From the NCBI GenBank assembly GCA_013178225.1, contig JABLXE010000003.1, forward strand, positions 124,001 through 188,000: a DNA stretch of 64,000 nucleotides, given 5' to 3'. The position numbers and the translations under genes were made by a program. Source of the stretch: Methanotrichaceae archaeon (GTDB taxonomy: Archaea > Halobacteriota > Methanosarcinia > Methanotrichales > Methanotrichaceae). Below the pieces are notes generated by a model. It worked only from the letters and a program-made list of their open reading frames with translations. It did no database searches and was not told the origin of the DNA. Positions 60,199 to 64,000 of the stretch are shown piece after piece. The stretch's first letter is position 1. Each line of letters starts with the position of its first letter.

Positions 60199-62598
60199 CT
60201 AGAGCGTCTCAAGAACTAGGCTGCTTTCAGGCAGAGGAATGCTGTACCTTATACCATTGCCAAGCCAATCGTAGCTAACAGATGAATTAGGTGTGCTCAC
60301 GCCGAGATGATACGATTTCGATCTCCTCAAAATGGTTACATCAACCGGCAAGGATAAATCTAAATATGTATCAAATGAGATTTCTATGTAATCTGACGGT
60401 TTTAGGGCCACCTTTCCATCAATATCTACCTGCAATGTTGTTGTATCATCGGAATTGATATGCACAATTCTATTCGCAGATTTATTGTCTAATATCTGTC
60501 CATTGATCTTGGCGACAATTGATTGGTTATCAATCCTTAAATAAGGATAAAGCGTATCTACAACCAGTATATTATTGGAAATATTCTCCTTGAAAAATTG
60601 CTTTAGAGCATCATCCACTGCCGTAGAAGCAGCTGCTCTATTGAAGTTCGAGCTTCCAGGAGAATAATGATATTTGGATGCATTTCTTCCCAAGGGATTT
60701 TCTTGAGACATTACGTTCTTATCTCCCGCAATTTTATTTAGTTCATGGTACAGCATAGAATCGTTAATAACGCCAATTCCAATAGTATGAATATCACAAT
60801 GTTCGTTCTTCGCTTTAATAATCATGGATTCATCGCAGGGCTCAAATTCACTTCTGGCAGTAATGAATAGAATCAGCTTTCGAGTTCCATCAAGGTTATT
60901 CTTTTTGGTATTGTTCAATATTTCCCTAGCGGCATCAAGGCCAACGCTCAGATTTGTTGATTCGGTCTCGAGGCAAATGTAGTAATCGTCTTTTGTTGAT
61001 GCATTGTCATATACAATATTGATTCCCCCGGACTGAATCAAGTCAATAATATAACCTATTACAGTATCAATCCAATTGGGATCAGATCCAAACATTCCCA
61101 ACTGCTCTACTTCATTCCTTACCGAGGATATCGGCATCATCTTAGACGATGAGATGTCATTATTATTTACAGGAGGGTATACAAAATCGATATCGTCATC
61201 CCAACTCAAGATTGAGACATTGCTCGAACTCAAATTGGCTTCAATTTTTTCCAGGATCTTCGGAATTGATTGTCTTACGTTTTCTCCATATTCTGCCCTT
61301 CCCCCCATGCCCAGACTTCCAGAGCTATCCACAGCAATGACCACACCAGTCTTGATCTCCTCCACTGGCGGAGCAGAGAGTCGTAATGTGATATGCGGGC
61401 CCGAAGATCCTGAGGCTACTATCTTAGTAATTTTCATTTTAGTATTTATCGATTTTCGAGTTATATTGCTCCCCAATGCATAAAATTGTAAATTTTTTGC
61501 TGGAGCATACTGATGATGGACGGGTTTTATTGCATTATCTATTGGAATATCTATTGGATCTATTGGAGTGGGCTTAATAACATCTACACTCCCCATTGAG
61601 ATATTGTCCTCATATTCTCTGCCATCAGATCCAGTGTATTCAATTTTCGACTGATTGTCAGGTGTAAGATACAGCGTCTTGGCTACTTCCGAGCCGACTT
61701 TGAATGATATAGTTTTAGTCTCATTTATAGATATAGTACCTAAGTTCCAAGAGATAGTAGTCGATCCATTGCTTCTTCCGAGAGGTTCGCTCGGCCTGAC
61801 ATTAGTTACTTCTGCTTGATCAGGGACGACGTATCTTAGTCGAACGTCTTTCGCTATGATATTTGGAATATTTATGCTCAGATCTTCAAAGATCTTTTCT
61901 AGCACATCATTGTCTGCGGCATAATAGGACCCGCCTGTAGTCTCTGCCATACATTTGAGATTCTTGGTCCCATTTTCCGAATCGTTAATTCCGACTGCAA
62001 AAATGATTATTCCTAGATCCCTAGCTCGAAGGGCATCTGCACAGGGATTATCGCCTTTGCAGGTTTTGTTATTGCCGTCAGATAGAAGTATTATAGTCTT
62101 GACGGAGTCACGATCACCTGAACTCAGCATATCTATTGCTTTGTTTAAACCGAGACCTAAACAGGTTATTCCGCGGCCATCATTCTTATCAATGATCGTA
62201 GCATTGATTGTATCATTGACAAGGCTGAAATTATTTACTGGTGGCATATTAGGGCCAATTGTGCTATTGAAGCTCACAAATCCGATTCGATCTCTGGAAT
62301 CGTCCATGCCGGATACGAATTTCTTTGAGGCGCCTTTGGCAGCAGCCATGTGTGATCCAAACATGCTATTTGAGGTGTCAACTACCAGAACGGCATCAAC
62401 GTCCCTTCTTGAAATGCCATTGCCTCCAGTTATATCAAGCTTTACAGTGGCAGTATCGGGATGTTCAGATCCTATGACATTAATTTTTTGAGGAGTTATT
62501 TCATCATTGATGTCCAAAAAGCTGGATTCGCTAGTTGCATATGTAATATTAATAATTAGAGAGAAAACTATAATTATAAGAGATAAATTAGAATTCAT
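60199..62598 (-). CDS. Exported protein with two von Willebrand factor A domains
   Basis: This 799-residue protein has a signal peptide (residues 1-22). The first vWA domain (~67-240) starts VVDTSNSM (Asp74) and contains LLSDGNNKTC. A DUF11-like beta domain (~250-330) and a Pro/Ile linker follow. A second vWA domain begins AVDSSGSLGMGG (Asp424) with SWDDDIDF. The C-terminal beta domain has DTLYPYLR. Both MIDAS motifs look able to bind metal. The second half is homologous to the 433-residue vWA protein. It heads the operon, and its codons are clearly AT-richer than those of most genes in the window. Confidence 0.9.
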   Translation of the reverse strand: MNSNLSLIIIVFSLIINITYATSESSFLDINDEITPQKINVIGSEHPDTATVKLDITGGNGISRRDVDAVLVVDTSNSMFGSHMAAAKGASKKFVSGMDDSRDRIGFVSFNSTIGPNMPPVNNFSLVNDTINATIIDKNDGRGITCLGLGLNKAIDMLSSGDRDSVKTIILLSDGNNKTCKGDNPCADALRARDLGIIIFAVGINDSENGTKNLKCMAETTGGSYYAADNDVLEKIFEDLSINIPNIIAKDVRLRYVVPDQAEVTNVRPSEPLGRSNGSTTISWNLGTISINETKTISFKVGSEVAKTLYLTPDNQSKIEYTGSDGREYEDNISMGSVDVIKPTPIDPIDIPIDNAIKPVHHQYAPAKNLQFYALGSNITRKSINTKMKITKIVASGSSGPHITLRLSAPPVEEIKTGVVIAVDSSGSLGMGGRAEYGENVRQSIPKILEKIEANLSSSNVSILSWDDDIDFVYPPVNNNDISSSKMMPISSVRNEVEQLGMFGSDPNWIDTVIGYIIDLIQSGGINIVYDNASTKDDYYICLETESTNLSVGLDAAREILNNTKKNNLDGTRKLILFITARSEFEPCDESMIIKAKNEHCDIHTIGIGVINDSMLYHELNKIAGDKNVMSQENPLGRNASKYHYSPGSSNFNRAAASTAVDDALKQFFKENISNNILVVDTLYPYLRIDNQSIVAKINGQILDNKSANRIVHINSDDTTTLQVDIDGKVALKPSDYIEISFDTYLDLSLPVDVTILRRSKSYHLGVSTPNSSVSYDWLGNGIRYSIPLPESSLVLETL

Positions 62599-63443
62599 TT
62601 ATTAAGCCACTCCATTATGAATAATAAGGCAATCAGCAGGATTCAAAGAAGAATTATCTGAAATAGTCTCGTGCAAGCTGCAAGATATCTTCATCGCATC
62701 CGCTAACTGTATCGTATCATATCCCTCCTCAATCCCTCGTAGACTTCAGATTCTTCCTTATATTTTACTTATAATTTCAATTTTAAATGCCAGACAGAAA
62801 GATCTAGTATAAAATGCTTTCTAGGATACATTGAATATCTTGGAGATTTTTTATGCGTATTGATAAAAATTTCTTATAATAATTTTGGAATTAGAGCGCA
62901 TAAAGATTAAAAAATTTTGTGAATGATGAGAGTATCAATATACGAATTCTGATATGAATCCCATAAAATTTTTGTTACAACATCATGTAAAGAGAGATTC
63001 CGTTCCTTTGTATGCCAGCTAAATAATAAAATGCATCGCGAAACGCAGATCAAGAGATCATATAGAATAGAAGCGTAATTTTTCTCATCATGAGATTTCT
63101 CCGTCTTAATTAAGCTAAAAGCCAAATATGTCGAATCTTCTTATTCCCGTGCCTCTGCTATCTCACCGACAATCCGTAACATCGATGATGCGCCTCATTG
63201 CGATCCATAACATCATAAACGATCGATCGCGGGAGAATGCGCCCAATGCTCTATTTTTCTGTTCAGTACCCATAAATTTGCCCCACCAATCAATCCGATT
63301 CAACTCCTGCCCCTCTTGGCAAGGCCCTTGTGTTTTCCTTCGACGCCAGTTGGACGAGACAGACGAGTCCAAATCCCAAAAAATTGAAACACTCCGATAA
63401 ATTAAAATCACAAAAGAACCAATGAGTAAAGCCAGGTGCATAC
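62599..63443. other. AT-rich spacer with no certain gene
   Basis: This region separates the vWA operon from a microprotein. It is clearly AT-richer than the left part of the window. Minus-strand frames occur at 62907-63125 and 63163-63441. The latter begins with a possible membrane helix (LALLIGSFVILIYRSV) but has no recognisable domain or good ribosome site, so I do not call it. Confidence 0.35.
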
Positions 63444-63524
63444 ATGACCCTAAAGACTATAGCCGTAATCCTTCTTGCAATAGTGATCCTTGGCTGGATA
63501 AGCTATATGCTGCTCTTAACTTAG
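63444..63524 (+). CDS. 26-residue single-helix membrane microprotein
   Basis: ATG 63444 has AGGTG five bases upstream and opens a 26-codon frame ending TAG at 63522. The product begins MTLKTIAVILLAIVILGWIS, one complete transmembrane helix with a short polar start. This is below the usual gene-calling length. The good ribosome site and helix make it plausible, but short hydrophobic frames also arise by chance in AT-rich DNA. No partner gene is seen. Confidence 0.4.
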   Translation: MTLKTIAVILLAIVILGWISYMLLLT

Positions 63525-63872
63525 TTATGTCCAGGGAAGCGAGCTGCTCCAAGAATGACCTGCGAAAGCCCATTTGCCATGAAATCGCAATAATTGGAAG
63601 GTGAAATCAAAGATTCAATTAAGACAATCTTTTCGTCTTTCTGAATCCTGCCATCGTGATACACTTTTTCAAACTGATATCACTATTCTGGCTGTATCTC
63701 TCAAATTGCTTGATTACCGGCCGCCATCTATCTTGTATCATTATGGCATTTGCAGGAAGATCATGCGGGTGTGGCGTGCTGAGCATTCCCCGGTCCACTC
63801 TTGTTACTATCAATCAAAAAATTGGCAGGCTCAGGTTGCGAAATTGGCTTGGCGACCTGGGCCCTCTCTTCC
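63525..63872. other. 348-bp spacer, nothing recognised
   Basis: Plus-strand frames at 63601-63992 run antisense to the minus-strand gene at the window end and look like shadows. I see no repeat or RNA gene. Confidence 0.35.
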
Positions 63873-64000
63873 TCATCCGGGTATCTCAAAGGCCTTCTTG
63901 GTGCTGGGCAGCAGACAGTAGATCAATATCAGACCGTTGATAATGATTGCAAAGGACATCGCCTCCCAGCTGGACCCTCCCAAGATGTATAGGAAAGCCA
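63873..64000 (-). CDS. C-terminal end of a membrane protein (5' part outside window)
   Basis: On the minus strand the frame entering at 63998 reads AFLYILGGSSWEAMSFAIII and then NGLILIYCLLPSTKKAFEIPG, ending at TGA 63873-63875. The last ~40 residues are a membrane helix followed by a short basic tail (TKKAFEIPG). This ending is common in small multi-helix membrane proteins. The family cannot be named from the fragment. Confidence 0.6.
   Translation of the reverse strand, partial: AFLYILGGSSWEAMSFAIIINGLILIYCLLPSTKKAFEIPG

Noticed and set aside
63163-63441. A 92-codon minus-strand frame beginning with a hydrophobic stretch
   Set aside because: The hydrophobic start is plausible, but the rest has no protein-like pattern and the ribosome site is weak.
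1-64000. tRNA, rRNA, insertion sequence and integrase search by eye
   Set aside because: No T-loop/anticodon-stem arrangement, rRNA segment, transposase or integrase motif was recognised; a covariance-model scan would be decisive.

Overview
The window comes from a methanogenic archaeon of the Methanomicrobia/Methanotrichales type; a Methanothrix (Methanosaeta)-like organism is the best guess. Archaeal information genes show this: class-1 release factor aRF1, RNA polymerase subunit L, exosome subunit Csl4, a METTL5-type methylase and archaeal AdoMet synthetase. Methanogen genes narrow it: CofH for coenzyme F420, MfnA for methanofuran/CoA, and O-phosphoseryl-tRNA synthetase SepS. Most genes are GC-rich, have GGTGA/GGAGG ribosome sites and are separated by AT-rich spacers. 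The genus call is inference.

Layout. 1-2.5 kb: the end of a membrane protein, an aspartoacylase-like hydrolase and a VIT1-like membrane protein. 2.5-6.7 kb (minus): an Orn/Lys/Arg decarboxylase, an amino-acid antiporter and a small anchored protein. 6.9-12.2 kb (minus): a DUF1254/DUF1214 protein, a PhoU-type regulator and two phosphate-binding proteins. 12.5-19 kb: secreted proteins, cofH, an RNA m5C methylase pair and tandem TRAM proteins. 18-29 kb: mfnA-ppsA, moeA, a methyltransferase, an acylphosphatase-coiled-coil fusion, a 15-bp repeat array, yjbQ, ilvE, ribH and an aspartate aminotransferase. 29-37 kb: small proteins including CooT, a lamin-tail protein, a frameshifted acylphosphatase-like gene, an orphan SudB/NfnA-type flavoprotein, enolase and AdoMet synthetase. 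37-44.6 kb: a PrsW-like protease, a cysteine-hexapeptide secreted protein, the METTL5-csl4-rpoL-rtcA operon and a large tail-anchored TPR protein. 44.8-52.5 kb: prf1-UPF0201-TIM barrel-translin-sepS, rpiA, rnhB and a class V aminotransferase.

The most unusual part is 52.6-62.6 kb. Four translationally coupled genes encode two exported beta-domain proteins (one with a PGF-CTERM-like tail), an integral membrane protein and a 566-residue divergent tubulin/FtsZ-superfamily GTPase. Facing it is an AT-richer minus-strand cluster encoding two exported von Willebrand A proteins and a four-helix membrane protein. Together they resemble a membrane-remodelling or cell-surface system built around a non-canonical tubulin homologue.

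Other notable items are the CPTGxx repeat protein (36 cysteines), hendecad coiled coils fused to acylphosphatase, several minisatellites, possible structured RNA leaders, and a 26-residue membrane microprotein near the right end.
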